From assembly GCA_026195905.1 (NCBI GenBank), contig JAPHRE010000016.1:1-42944 (forward strand): 42,944 bases of DNA. Direction: 5' to 3'. The notes below the pieces were generated by a model. The model ran no database searches. It saw only the letters and a program-made list of their open reading frames with translations, and was not told the DNA's origin. The DNA is from Pseudopelagicola sp. (GTDB lineage Bacteria; Pseudomonadota; Alphaproteobacteria; Rhodobacterales; Rhodobacteraceae). The stretch's first letter is position 1, and every line of letters begins with the position of its first letter. Both the position numbers and the translations under genes were made by a program. This document shows positions 24,993 through 33,510 of the stretch, piece after piece.

Positions 24993-26333
24993 ATGGCATT
25001 TCCAATTCATATGGCGCGCCCGCCCGAGCATGAGGGACCGCTTCCGAAAGAGGCGGATGTGGTCCTCATCGGCGGCGGGATCATCGGGGTTGCGGCGGCG
25101 TATTACCTTGCCAAGAAGGGGCTTCGGGCGGTTGTCCTTGAGAAGGGGCGGATCGCGGGCGAGCAATCCTCGCGCAACTGGGGCTGGATACGTCAGCAGG
25201 GGCGCGACCTTGCCGAGGTGCCGATCATGCGCGAGGCGAACCGGCTCTGGCAGGATTTGGCGGCGCAGGTCGGTGAGGATATTGGCCTAAAGACCTGTGG
25301 CCTGACCTATTTTGCCAGCGATGAGGCGGACGAGGCGCGCTATGAGGCCTGGCTGGCGGATGCCAAGCCGATGGGCGTTGATAGCCGGATGCTATCGCGC
25401 GACGAGATTGGCGCGATGTTTGCGGGTATGCGCAAATCCTACCGGGCGGCCTTGCATACGCCTTCAGATATGAAGGCCGAGCCGTTTGTCGCGGTGCCTG
25501 CGTTGGCGCGGGCCGCCGTCAAGGCGGGGGCGGTGATCCTTGAGGGCTGTGCGGCGCGGGTTTTGGACCGCGCGGGCGGCAAGGTTGCGGGCGTTGTGAC
25601 CGAGAAGGGGCGGATTCGCGCACCGGAGATCATTGTCGCGGGGGGCGCTTGGTCGGCGCTTTTCCTGCGCAATGAGGGGGTGAATATTCCGCAGCTTTCG
25701 GTGCGCGCCACGGTGGCGGCGACCAAGGCCTTGCCGGATGTGCACGGCGGCGGCGCGGTCGGGGATCGCCTTGCGTTTCGGCGCCGACAGGACGGGGGGT
25801 ATAGCCTTGCGTCTGCGGGGTATCACGAGATTTACATCGGCCCGGATTCCTTTCGCCATTTCCCGACCTACCTTCCGCAGTTGATCCGCGAACCATTTGC
25901 GCGGGCCTACAAGCCCTTGGCGCCGAAAGGATTCCCGGATGCCTGGGGCACCAAGCGGCGGTTTGATGGCGCGGGACCATCGCCGTTTGAGGCGATGCGG
26001 ATCCTCGCGCCGGTGGCGAATGGCACGATTATCGAGAGCATTCGCCAAGAGTTTGAGGCGCTTTTCCCGGCCTTGGGCAAGGTCGAGATCGCGGCGAGCT
26101 GGGCCGGGATGATCGACTCGTTGCCCGATATTGTGCCGGTGGTGGATCGTGCGCCGGTGCCGGGGCTTTCGATTTGCACCGGCATGTGCGGCCACGGCTT
26201 CGGCATTGGCCCGGCGTTTGGCCGGATCATGGCGGATATGGTGTCGGGGGGCGAGATCGGCCACGACCTCAGCCGGTTCCGGCTCTCGCGGTTCACGGAT
26301 GGCTCCAAGCTCGATCTTGGGCCGGATATATGA
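24993..26333 (+). CDS. FAD-dependent oxidoreductase, D-amino acid dehydrogenase/oxidase family (DAO)
   Basis: 446 residues from the ATG at 24993; an in-frame ATG at 25011 is an alternative, and neither has a strong ribosome site. The dinucleotide fold is VVLIGGGIIGVAAAYYLA with GGGIIG at 27-32 and the FAD-ribose Glu50. SSRNWGWIRQQGRD near 59-72 and the C-terminal GMCGHGFGIGPAFGRIMADM are typical of DadA-like members of the DAO family. It oxidises an amine, probably an amino acid freed by the neighbouring hydrolases, passing electrons to oxygen or the respiratory chain. Five bases separate it from argE, and the first M20 amidohydrolase starts 27 bases after its stop, so it belongs to the same transcript. 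The exact substrate is unknown. Confidence 0.87.
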   Translation: MAFPIHMARPPEHEGPLPKEADVVLIGGGIIGVAAAYYLAKKGLRAVVLEKGRIAGEQSSRNWGWIRQQGRDLAEVPIMREANRLWQDLAAQVGEDIGLKTCGLTYFASDEADEARYEAWLADAKPMGVDSRMLSRDEIGAMFAGMRKSYRAALHTPSDMKAEPFVAVPALARAAVKAGAVILEGCAARVLDRAGGKVAGVVTEKGRIRAPEIIVAGGAWSALFLRNEGVNIPQLSVRATVAATKALPDVHGGGAVGDRLAFRRRQDGGYSLASAGYHEIYIGPDSFRHFPTYLPQLIREPFARAYKPLAPKGFPDAWGTKRRFDGAGPSPFEAMRILAPVANGTIIESIRQEFEALFPALGKVEIAASWAGMIDSLPDIVPVVDRAPVPGLSICTGMCGHGFGIGPAFGRIMADMVSGGEIGHDLSRFRLSRFTDGSKLDLGPDI

Positions 26334-26360
26334 TGTTTTGCAAAGATAAGGGGTAAGGGG

Positions 26361-27533
26361 ATGCCAATTCGCAACCGTTTTGCGCAAATGCAGGAGGATA
26401 TCACCGCGTGGCGGCGCTATCTGCATCAGCATCCAGAGCTTCTTTATGATGTGCATGAGACGGCGGCGTTTGTCGTTGAGCGGCTCAAGGAATTTGGTGT
26501 TGATGAGATCACGCCGGGGATCGGGAAAACCGGGGTTGTCGCGGTCATCAAGGGCAAGAGCGATACCAAGGGGCGGGTGATTGGGCTGCGTGCGGATATG
26601 GATGCGCTGCCGATCCATGAGGCTTCGGGGGTGGATTATGCCAGCACGGTGCCGGGCAAGATGCATGCCTGCGGACATGACGGGCATACGGCGATCCTTT
26701 TGGGGGCGGCGCACTACCTTGCGGAGACGCGCAATTTCGACGGCACCGTGGTGTTGATCTTTCAGCCCGCCGAAGAGGGCGGCGCGGGCGGTAAGGCGAT
26801 GTGCGAGGATGGCCTGATGGATCGCTGGGGCATTCAGGAGGTTTACGGCCTTCACAATATGCCGGGTCTGCCGGTGGGGGCGTTTGCGACGCGGGTTGGT
26901 CCGCTTTTGGCCTCGGCGGATGAGTTTGAGATCGTGGTAACCGGCAAGGGCGGCCATGCGGCGGCCCCGCATGAGGCGGTGGATACGACATTGGTCGGGG
27001 CGCAGATCGTTGTCGCGCTGCAATCCGTCGTGGCGCGCAATATCAATCCGGTGCATCGGGTTGTGCTTACGGTGGGCACATTCGCGACCGATAGCAACGC
27101 GTCCAATGTCATCGCGCATCAGGTGCGGATGAAAGGCACAGTGCGCACGCTTGACCCCGAGGGGCGCGGCCTTGCCGAGGCGCGTATTCGCGAGATTGCA
27201 GAGCATACGGCCAAAGCCTACGGGGCCGAGGCCGAGGTGATTTGGACCGAGGGCTATCCGGTGACGGTTAACAGCGCGGAGCAGACGGGCTATGCGCTAG
27301 AGGCGGCGCGGGCGGTCTCGGGGCAGGTTGATGGCGAAGCCGCGCCGGTCATGCCGGCGGAAGATTTCTCTTTCATGCTGCAAGAGCGGCCCGGTGCCTA
27401 TATCTTCCTTGGTAATGGCGAGGGGCCGATGTGTCATCATCCGGCCTATATCTTTGAGGATGACGCGATCCCGTTCGGGTGTAGCTGGTTCGCGGAATTG
27501 GTCGAACGGCGGATGCCGTTGGGCGCAGGTTAA
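26361..27533 (+). CDS. M20 amidohydrolase (hippurate hydrolase/N-acyl-amino-acid type), copy 1
   Basis: 390 residues from the ATG at 26361. The metal site of M20D amidohydrolases is intact: HACGHDGH with C104, H106 and H109, the Glu pair E138/E139 in QPAEEGG, H165 in YGLHNMPG, and a late His in MCHHPAY. RRYLHQHPELLYDVHETA near 18-35 is the family N-terminal signature, and TGKGGHAAAPHEAVDT marks the dimer domain. The family cleaves N-acyl amino acids such as hippurate or N-acetyl amino acids, and also conjugated auxins. It lies in a run with the transporter ATPases, ArgE and DAO proteins. A second copy follows after 24 bases and is about 64% identical over the first 110 residues by hand alignment. 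Confidence 0.9.
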   Translation: MPIRNRFAQMQEDITAWRRYLHQHPELLYDVHETAAFVVERLKEFGVDEITPGIGKTGVVAVIKGKSDTKGRVIGLRADMDALPIHEASGVDYASTVPGKMHACGHDGHTAILLGAAHYLAETRNFDGTVVLIFQPAEEGGAGGKAMCEDGLMDRWGIQEVYGLHNMPGLPVGAFATRVGPLLASADEFEIVVTGKGGHAAAPHEAVDTTLVGAQIVVALQSVVARNINPVHRVVLTVGTFATDSNASNVIAHQVRMKGTVRTLDPEGRGLAEARIREIAEHTAKAYGAEAEVIWTEGYPVTVNSAEQTGYALEAARAVSGQVDGEAAPVMPAEDFSFMLQERPGAYIFLGNGEGPMCHHPAYIFEDDAIPFGCSWFAELVERRMPLGAG

Positions 27534-27557
27534 ACGTGCAGAACAGGAGCGAGAGAC

Positions 27558-28721
27558 ATGCCCGTTAAGAACAGATTTGCAGAATTGCAGGACGAGATCA
27601 CCGCATGGCGGCGCGATTTTCATGAAAACCCCGAAATCCTTTTCGAGACCCACCGCACAAGCGCGATTGTGGCCGAAAAACTTGCGGCGTTTGGCTGTGA
27701 CGAGGTGGTGACGGGGATCGGGCGCACGGGCGTTGTCGGCGTCATCAAGGGCAAGGCGACCGGGTCGGGCAAGGTTATTGGGTTGCGCGCGGATATGGAT
27801 GCGTTGCCGATTCATGAGCAGACGGGGTTGGACTATGCGTCGAAAACCGATGGCGCGATGCATGCGTGTGGCCATGACGGGCATACGGCGATGCTTTTGG
27901 GGGCGGCGCAATACCTGTCGGAGACGCGCAATTTCGATGGCACCGTGGTGGTTATCTTTCAGCCCGCCGAAGAAGGCGGCGGCGGCGGCAAGGAAATGTG
28001 CGACGATGGCATGATGGAGCGGTTCGGCATTCAGGAAGTTTACGGAATGCACAACTGGCCGGGCAACCCGGTCGGGTCTTTTGCGATCCGTTCGGGACCG
28101 TTTTTCGCCGCCACGGACCAGTTCGATATTACGTTCGAGGGCAAGGGCGGCCATGCGGCGAAACCGCATGAGACGATTGATACCACGGTCATGGCGGCGC
28201 AGGCGGTCACGGCGTTGCAGACGATTGCCAGCCGCAATGCCGACCCGATTGATCAGGTCGTGGTGTCGGTGACGTCGTTTGAAACCTCCTCCAAGGCGTT
28301 CAATGTCATTCCGCAGAAGGTCTTTCTCAAGGGCACGGTGCGTACGCTCAGCCCCGAGATGCGCGATTTGGCCGAAGCGCGGATCAAGGGGATTTGCGAC
28401 GGGGTTGCGGCGACGTTTGGCGGCACGGTCGAGGTTGTCTACCACCGGGGCTATCCGGTCATGGTCAACTCGGACGCCCAGACGGAGTTTGCGGCAGAGG
28501 TTGCCAAGTCCATCAGTGGCGATTGCGACGAGGCACCGCTTGTCATGGGGGGCGAGGATTTCGCCTTTATGCTCGAAGAGCGGCCCGGTGCCTATATCCT
28601 CGTCGGCAATGGCGACACGGCGATGGTGCATCACCCGGAATATAACTTTAATGATGAGGCCATTCCGGCGGGCTGTAGCTGGTGGGCGGAGATCGTCGAG
28701 CAGCGGATGCCGGCGGCGTGA
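27558..28721 (+). CDS. M20 amidohydrolase (hippurate hydrolase/N-acyl-amino-acid type), copy 2
   Basis: 387 residues from the ATG at 27558, with AGGAG at 27545-27549. It has the same fold and ligands as copy 1: MHACGHDGH (C104, H106, H109), QPAEEGG (E138/E139), YGMHNWPG with H165 and MVHHPEY near the end. The differences cluster near the substrate side: the N-terminal signature reads FHENPEILFETHRT, and position 168 is Pro in both but preceded by Trp here and Met in copy 1. Together with the retained catalytic residues this suggests two enzymes with different acyl or amino acid preference, produced by tandem duplication. It is the last clear catabolic gene of the rightward unit; the polysaccharide gene begins 13 bases after its stop. 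Confidence 0.9.
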   Translation: MPVKNRFAELQDEITAWRRDFHENPEILFETHRTSAIVAEKLAAFGCDEVVTGIGRTGVVGVIKGKATGSGKVIGLRADMDALPIHEQTGLDYASKTDGAMHACGHDGHTAMLLGAAQYLSETRNFDGTVVVIFQPAEEGGGGGKEMCDDGMMERFGIQEVYGMHNWPGNPVGSFAIRSGPFFAATDQFDITFEGKGGHAAKPHETIDTTVMAAQAVTALQTIASRNADPIDQVVVSVTSFETSSKAFNVIPQKVFLKGTVRTLSPEMRDLAEARIKGICDGVAATFGGTVEVVYHRGYPVMVNSDAQTEFAAEVAKSISGDCDEAPLVMGGEDFAFMLEERPGAYILVGNGDTAMVHHPEYNFNDEAIPAGCSWWAEIVEQRMPAA

Positions 28722-28734
28722 GGGTAAAGCCGCA

Positions 28735-30186
28735 ATGAAACGGATCGCGATCATCAATTTCACCGGCTTCCGGGGCAACTGGGGCTGTCAGGCGACGAGC
28801 ATCGAGCTTGTGAAGTTCATCGCCGGGTGTTTCCCGCAAGACGAGGCGTTGAAGTTTCACTTTGTGCCGCTTCTGCCGTCGTCGCGGGTTGATGTGGAGT
28901 ATGATCGCGATCTTGACAGGGTTTTTGCCGCGTTCAGCGATGTGGCGGCAGGGACCGACCGGGCGGCGTCGTCGCTCGCGTATCTGACGCGGGCGTGCGA
29001 GGCGCGCTATGGGGTCTGGGCCGAGCATGTGCGCAATGCCGACCTCGTGGTGTTTCAGGCCGAGGGCAGCATGGGGATGGGGGCCAATTTTACCCGTGGT
29101 CCGCGTCTTATGCTTTTGCCGTTCGTGGCCAAACACGCTTGGGGGCGGCGGGTCGTGTCGATGAACCAGTCGTTTTATTCGCACGAGGAGATCATCCGCA
29201 AGAACGCCGCCGAAGCCTTTGGCAGCTTTGATTTTTCGGCGTTTCGTGAGGGTGCGTCGGTGGCGCTTGCGCGGGCGTCGGGGGTTGCGCAGGCGGCCTA
29301 TGTGCCGGATGTGGCGTTCTTGTCGCCGCGCGGCCCGGCGATGACACCGGACCCAATTGGCGACGAGGCAGGGTATTTCGCCGTGTCGGGATCGGCCCTC
29401 AAAGATCCACGGCGCTATGAATATATCATGGCGCAGGCCGAGGCGATCCGTGAGGCGACGGGATTAAAGCCGATTCTGGCCTTGTCACGGGATTACAAAA
29501 TGACCCTGCGGGCGATGATGAAATGGCCGCGCGGAAGCTATGCCCGAATCCCGTCGGATGCGCGCTATGCGCAGGTGACGGGCGTTTTTGCGCGCTGTCG
29601 GTTCCTATTGTCGGGGCGCTATCATATGTCGATCCTGTCGGCGGCGGCGGGAACGCCAAATGTGATCCTGACGGGAAATTCCTTTAAGAACGAGGGGCTG
29701 GTTTCGCTTTTGGGGATGACGCGGCCGGTGCATGGGTTTGCCGATACCGATGCTATTGTCGCCGAGGCGCTTGCGGTGAATGCCAATCAGGAGGCCGAGC
29801 GCGCGGCGTTGGAGGCGCAGGTCGGGCGTATCCGTGAGACGCTTCGGGCGGCGCAGGTGCATGTGGCGAAAATCATTGCCGGAGAGACGCCCGGCGCGTT
29901 TGTCGACACCTTGCCGCCCTATGATCTCAAGTCAGAGGTGCTTGACCGCTATTATGCCCACGGACGGGGCAAAGGCAGCAAGCCGGTCAAGGCGTGGCCC
30001 GGCAGACGTCTTGGGCGGGAGCGCCCGATGCGCGATATTCTAGAGCCGTTGCTTGACGGGATCGCACAGGACGGGCCAGCCACGCTTGCGACTCTCAAGC
30101 GTATGGCGGCGGCGGATGTAGATTTTGCCACGGCGCTAGAGGCGCGTGCTGCGGGCGATCCGGCGTTGCAGCAGGCTCTTTCCTAG
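28735..30186 (+). CDS. Polysaccharide pyruvyltransferase family protein
   Basis: 483 residues from the ATG at 28735 (MKRIAIINFTGFRGNWGCQAT). The frame is open for 450 bases upstream, but that part is the antisense-free shadow of the amidohydrolase. The N-terminal glycine-rich strand-loop, FQAEGSMGMGANFTRGPRL near 105, and the C-terminal SGRYHMSILSAAAGTPNVIL with GNSFKNEGL near 297-330 match the PF04230 family (CsaB/WcaK type). These transfer pyruvate from phosphoenolpyruvate to sugars of surface polysaccharides. Residues beyond about 390 form an extra helical, charged tail. It is only 13 bases behind the second amidohydrolase but functionally fits the KpsS-like and waaA genes with which it converges (4 bases between stops). 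Confidence 0.82.
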   Translation: MKRIAIINFTGFRGNWGCQATSIELVKFIAGCFPQDEALKFHFVPLLPSSRVDVEYDRDLDRVFAAFSDVAAGTDRAASSLAYLTRACEARYGVWAEHVRNADLVVFQAEGSMGMGANFTRGPRLMLLPFVAKHAWGRRVVSMNQSFYSHEEIIRKNAAEAFGSFDFSAFREGASVALARASGVAQAAYVPDVAFLSPRGPAMTPDPIGDEAGYFAVSGSALKDPRRYEYIMAQAEAIREATGLKPILALSRDYKMTLRAMMKWPRGSYARIPSDARYAQVTGVFARCRFLLSGRYHMSILSAAAGTPNVILTGNSFKNEGLVSLLGMTRPVHGFADTDAIVAEALAVNANQEAERAALEAQVGRIRETLRAAQVHVAKIIAGETPGAFVDTLPPYDLKSEVLDRYYAHGRGKGSKPVKAWPGRRLGRERPMRDILEPLLDGIAQDGPATLATLKRMAAADVDFATALEARAAGDPALQQALS

Positions 30187-30190
30187 AAAC

Positions 30191-31276
30191 TTAGGCGCAG
30201 GCGGCGTCGATCAGTTGGCCCAGCCGTGGCCCGAGGGTATGGTCGTGGCGTATCTGATAGACGTTCCGATAATAGTATAGAAACCGTTTTCGGGCGTCAT
30301 CGGAGCAGGCGGACCGTAGCGGTTTGGCCGTTCTTTCGAGGTCTTCGGCGGTTCGAATTTGATGCGCCACCGCCATGTAGTCGGCTTTGCCAAAGCAATA
30401 GACCGGGACGTTGTGGATAATGGATTCCGCGCCGACGCCGGAATTCACGGTAAAGAGTGCCGCTGCGCCGCTCATGATTTCATGTATGGAGCCGTTAGTG
30501 AGGGTCACATGCGGCGCGGTTGCAGCCTTTTTGAGCGCGCGGGAGACGCGGTGGTTGCGGCATTTGGGATGGCGTTTGACCACCACATGCATGCCGCTGT
30601 CATGAAAAAAGGCGACGATCATGGATAGCATATCGAGCATTGGAATATGGGCGTTGCGCTGCACCATGTCGTCAATGGTCTGAAGCGCGACAAAAACATA
30701 AGGTTCAGGCAGCTCTTCGGCTTGGCTTGTTTGGGTATATTTTGACAGGTTGCCCGCGATTGTGCGCGCGCGGGTCTCTTCAAAGAAGGTGTCGATCTGG
30801 TGTTGAGATACGCCGGACAGGTCAAGATCATTGATGTCGGCGTCGGCCAGAGAGGACCAACCGGAAAACCCCAGAGGGTCAACCACCGTGTGATCGGGGA
30901 TATCAGCGGCTTTGAAATGCCGCACCATCACCCCCTTTTGCGTCAAGGCGTCGTAAGCGGGGGTTCTAATCGTATGATGCGATAGCCACAGCTTGGGGGC
31001 GGGGTCCTGCAAGGGGCGGTGCGACAGGCGCAGGTCGCTGCCGAGGCCGCGCATCTGTGCTTGGGCAAAGGTCGTGTGCATGATGCGCAACATGGCGTCG
31101 ATGGCTGTGTTGGGCTTGATGAGCTTGCGCAGGGAGAGAAAGCGAGGCGGCGTCGCGACAACGATCTCAGGGCGCGCGACGCCTTTGTCGCGATAGGCGA
31201 GCAATGCTGCGATTTCAGCGCGCCGGGATCCGCTTGTCAAACGGTGCGCGAGTGAAAGAGTGTTCCAAACCGTCAT
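30191..31276 (-). CDS. Capsule polysaccharide synthesis (KpsS-like) protein
   Basis: 361 residues from the ATG at 31274-31276, overlapping the waaA stop as ATGA. The C-terminal half (about 175-345) carries the Capsule_synth (PF05159) pattern: PYVFVALQTIDDMVQ, then HVVVKRHPKC, then FTVNSGVGAESIIHNVPVYCFGKADY. KpsC/KpsS-type proteins are beta-Kdo transferases that build the lipid-linked Kdo primer for capsules. A direct overlap with waaA, the Kdo transferase of lipid A, fits a Kdo-based role. The first 100 residues are less conserved to my eye. It could equally be a more distant glycosyltransferase of the same fold. No other kps gene is in the window. Confidence 0.72.
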   Translation of the reverse strand: MTVWNTLSLAHRLTSGSRRAEIAALLAYRDKGVARPEIVVATPPRFLSLRKLIKPNTAIDAMLRIMHTTFAQAQMRGLGSDLRLSHRPLQDPAPKLWLSHHTIRTPAYDALTQKGVMVRHFKAADIPDHTVVDPLGFSGWSSLADADINDLDLSGVSQHQIDTFFEETRARTIAGNLSKYTQTSQAEELPEPYVFVALQTIDDMVQRNAHIPMLDMLSMIVAFFHDSGMHVVVKRHPKCRNHRVSRALKKAATAPHVTLTNGSIHEIMSGAAALFTVNSGVGAESIIHNVPVYCFGKADYMAVAHQIRTAEDLERTAKPLRSACSDDARKRFLYYYRNVYQIRHDHTLGPRLGQLIDAACA

Positions 31277-32460
31277 GCGGATCTCGTTTCCAGAAGTGCG
31301 AGCACCGCATGGGCGGTGTCTCCGGTGGTCACGGGGTGGTGCGGTATTGTGCGCGGTGCGTGCCAGGCGTTTTGCACCGCGCGGGCGAGCGCCTCGGGGT
31401 CGGTGACGATCTGGTGCGCAAGGCCGGCAAAGGCGGGGGCATTGTTGGCGATGTCCGGCCCGGTCAGGATCACGTTGCCTGCGGCGGCGGCCTCCCACGG
31501 GCTATGGCCGCCGCGTGTGCCGTTGCCGCCGCCAAGGTAGGTCACTTTGGTGAGCGCGTGCAGCCCCGGAAGTTGTCCCATTTGATCCATGACGAACACC
31601 TGTGTGTCGTTGTCCGGGGGGGTCTTATCAGAGGCGAACCGCGCGCCGAAAGATGGCGGCATCCAGTCGCGATCCTCGCTTGGGTGGCGCGGGGCAAGCA
31701 TGAGGAGCGTGTCGGGGCGGGTTTCCAGCAGACGTTTCTGGGCGGCGAAGATCAGCGGCAGGTCTTCGGGGTGGGTCGAAGCGGCGAGCCATAGGGGGCG
31801 GTTGCGCTGTGCCTCGGGCCAGTCGGGGGGCGGCGCGTTCGGGGGGCGTAGCGCCTTAAGGTCTTCGATGGCGTCCACCTTTAGTCCGAGCGCGCGCAGG
31901 TCTGTGGCGACGCTTGGCGAGGCGGCAGTGAGGGCATCGAAATGGCGCAGCAGGGCGCGGGCAGTTTTGGGCGCACGCCGCCGGGTTTTGGAGGGGCGCG
32001 CGCCCACCAGCGCACAGGGCACACCACGCGCGGTCAGGGCGCGGAGCGTGTTGGGGGGCATGTCGGCCTCGGAAAATACCGCGAGGTCAGGACGCCAATG
32101 GTCGAGGAACCGGGCCACGGCGCGGGGCGTGTCGATGGGTTGAAACTGATGCAGGGTTTCGGGCGGCAGGGCCGAGGCCACCCGCGCTGCGCCGGTATGT
32201 GTTGCCGTGGTTACAAGGAGCTGTGCTTGGGCGGCCAGAGCGGGGGCGAGGGGCGCAAGAGTCTGCACCTCGCCGACAGAGGCGGCATGACCCCAGATCA
32301 GCGGACCATCGGGGCGGGGCTGCGTCGCGCGGCCAAAGCGTTCGTCAAGACGCGCGGGATCGCCCCCTTGGCGGGTATGGGCGCGTCGTGCAACGGCGCA
32401 AAGCAGCCCCGGCATGCCTGATGTGAGGCCGCGGTAGGCCCATAGCAACGCGGTGCTCAA
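31273..32460 (-). CDS. waaA: 3-deoxy-D-manno-octulosonic acid (Kdo) transferase
   Basis: Transfers Kdo from CMP-Kdo to lipid IVA at the inner face of the inner membrane, during LPS core assembly. 395 residues if translation starts at the TTG at 32458-32460, one base from the moaA stop. The next ATG in frame would remove 15 residues including the N-terminal hydrophobic stretch, so TTG is preferred. GPLIWGHAASVGEVQTL near 53-69 contains the catalytic Glu of the WaaA GE motif. The second domain shows LWLAASTHPEDLPLI near 223-237 and TYLGGGNGTRGGHSPWEAAAAGNVIL near 308-333, the typical GGxHxxxEPA-like donor site, here as GGHSPWEAAA. The downstream KpsS-like gene overlaps by four bases. Confidence 0.92.
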   Translation of the reverse strand: MSTALLWAYRGLTSGMPGLLCAVARRAHTRQGGDPARLDERFGRATQPRPDGPLIWGHAASVGEVQTLAPLAPALAAQAQLLVTTATHTGAARVASALPPETLHQFQPIDTPRAVARFLDHWRPDLAVFSEADMPPNTLRALTARGVPCALVGARPSKTRRRAPKTARALLRHFDALTAASPSVATDLRALGLKVDAIEDLKALRPPNAPPPDWPEAQRNRPLWLAASTHPEDLPLIFAAQKRLLETRPDTLLMLAPRHPSEDRDWMPPSFGARFASDKTPPDNDTQVFVMDQMGQLPGLHALTKVTYLGGGNGTRGGHSPWEAAAAGNVILTGPDIANNAPAFAGLAHQIVTDPEALARAVQNAWHAPRTIPHHPVTTGDTAHAVLALLETRSA

Positions 32461-32461
32461 C

Positions 32462-33469
32462 CTAGCCGCCCGTGTGGCTCATGTGGCGGGGCATTTGCCC
32501 GTCGGCGCGCTGGCGCGAATAGTCGAAATCATGGCCTTTGGGTTTGAGGGCGATGGCGGCGCGGATGGCGTCTTTGACCACCGTGTCATCCCCGCCGCCG
32601 CGTAGGGCGGGGCGCAGGTCATACATGTCTTCCTGTCCAAGACACATATAGAGTTCGCCCGTGCAGGTCAGGCGGACGCGGTTGCAGCTTTCGCAGAAAT
32701 TATGCGTCAGGGGCGTGATAAAGCCGATTTTCTGGCCGGTTTCTTCAAGGCGCACATAGCGTGCCGGGCCGCCGGAGCTTTCGGCAAGATCGGTCAGGGT
32801 ATAGCGTTCGGCAAGGCGGGTGCGCATGTCTTTGAGCGACCAATATTGATCGAGCCGATCTTCGTTGCCAAGATCGCCCATAGGCATGACTTCGATCCAT
32901 GTCAGGTCCATGTCGCGCGAGGCGCACCATTCGGTCAGGTCGAACAGCTCGGATTCGTTAAAGCCCTTGAGCGCGACGGCGTTGATCTTGACGCGCATGC
33001 CCACACGCTGGGCCGCGTCGATGCCGCGCAACACCTGCGGCAGGCGGCCCCAACGGGTAATCTCGGCAAATTTGGCCTCGTCGATGGTATCGAGCGAGAT
33101 ATTGACCCGACGCACCCCGGCAGCCCAGAGATCGGCGGCGTATTTCTCAAGCTGGGAGCCATTGGTGGTCAGCGTGAGTTCGCGCAGTGCGCCGGTTTCA
33201 AGGTGGCGCGACATGGCGTTGAAGAAGGTCATAATCCCACGCCGCACAAGCGGTTCACCGCCGGTAATGCGCAGTTTTTCGACGCCGAGTTCGACAAAAT
33301 TGGTGCAGACTCGATCCAGTTCTTCAAGTGTCAGAAGCTCTTTCTTGGGCAGAAAGGTCATGTTTTCGGCCATGCAATAGACACAGCGAAAGTCGCAACG
33401 ATCCGTCACAGAGACGCGCAGGTAATTGACAGCGCGCTGGAAGGGGTCAATCAATGGTGTATCGGTCAT
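32462..33469 (-). CDS. moaA: GTP 3',8-cyclase (molybdenum cofactor biosynthesis)
   Basis: Radical-SAM enzyme that converts GTP to 3',8-cyclo-GTP, the first step of molybdopterin synthesis. 335 residues from the ATG at 33467-33469. The N-terminal cluster motif CDFRCVYC gives Cys25, Cys29 and Cys32. [13 protein letters not shown] near 65-77 is the SAM site. The C-terminal cluster reads [20 protein letters not shown], and the protein ends in the diglycine (HTGG) needed for activity. It is complete and of standard length. The start codon has no good Shine-Dalgarno, being preceded by two copies of AGTCTTAG (as read on the plus strand) in a 41-base gap to the divergent lipoprotein gene. waaA follows one base after its stop. 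No other moa gene is nearby. Confidence 0.97.
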   Translation of the reverse strand: MTDTPLIDPFQRAVNYLRVSVTDRCDFRCVYCMAENMTFLPKKELLTLEELDRVCTNFVELGVEKLRITGGEPLVRRGIMTFFNAMSRHLETGALRELTLTTNGSQLEKYAADLWAAGVRRVNISLDTIDEAKFAEITRWGRLPQVLRGIDAAQRVGMRVKINAVALKGFNESELFDLTEWCASRDMDLTWIEVMPMGDLGNEDRLDQYWSLKDMRTRLAERYTLTDLAESSGGPARYVRLEETGQKIGFITPLTHNFCESCNRVRLTCTGELYMCLGQEDMYDLRPALRGGGDDTVVKDAIRAAIALKPKGHDFDYSRQRADGQMPRHMSHTGG

Positions 33470-33470
33470 G

Positions 33471-33488
33471 AGTCTTAGGTAGTCTTAG
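33471..33488. repeat. Two direct copies of AGTCTTAG between moaA and the lipoprotein gene
   Basis: AGTCTTAG occurs at 33471-33478 and at 33481-33488, a 10-base period, abutting the moaA start codon in a 41-base divergent gap. It lies where the moaA ribosome site or operator would be expected. Confidence 0.4.
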
Positions 33489-33510
33489 AAACAAGAGGGG
33501 GCAAGGGCGG

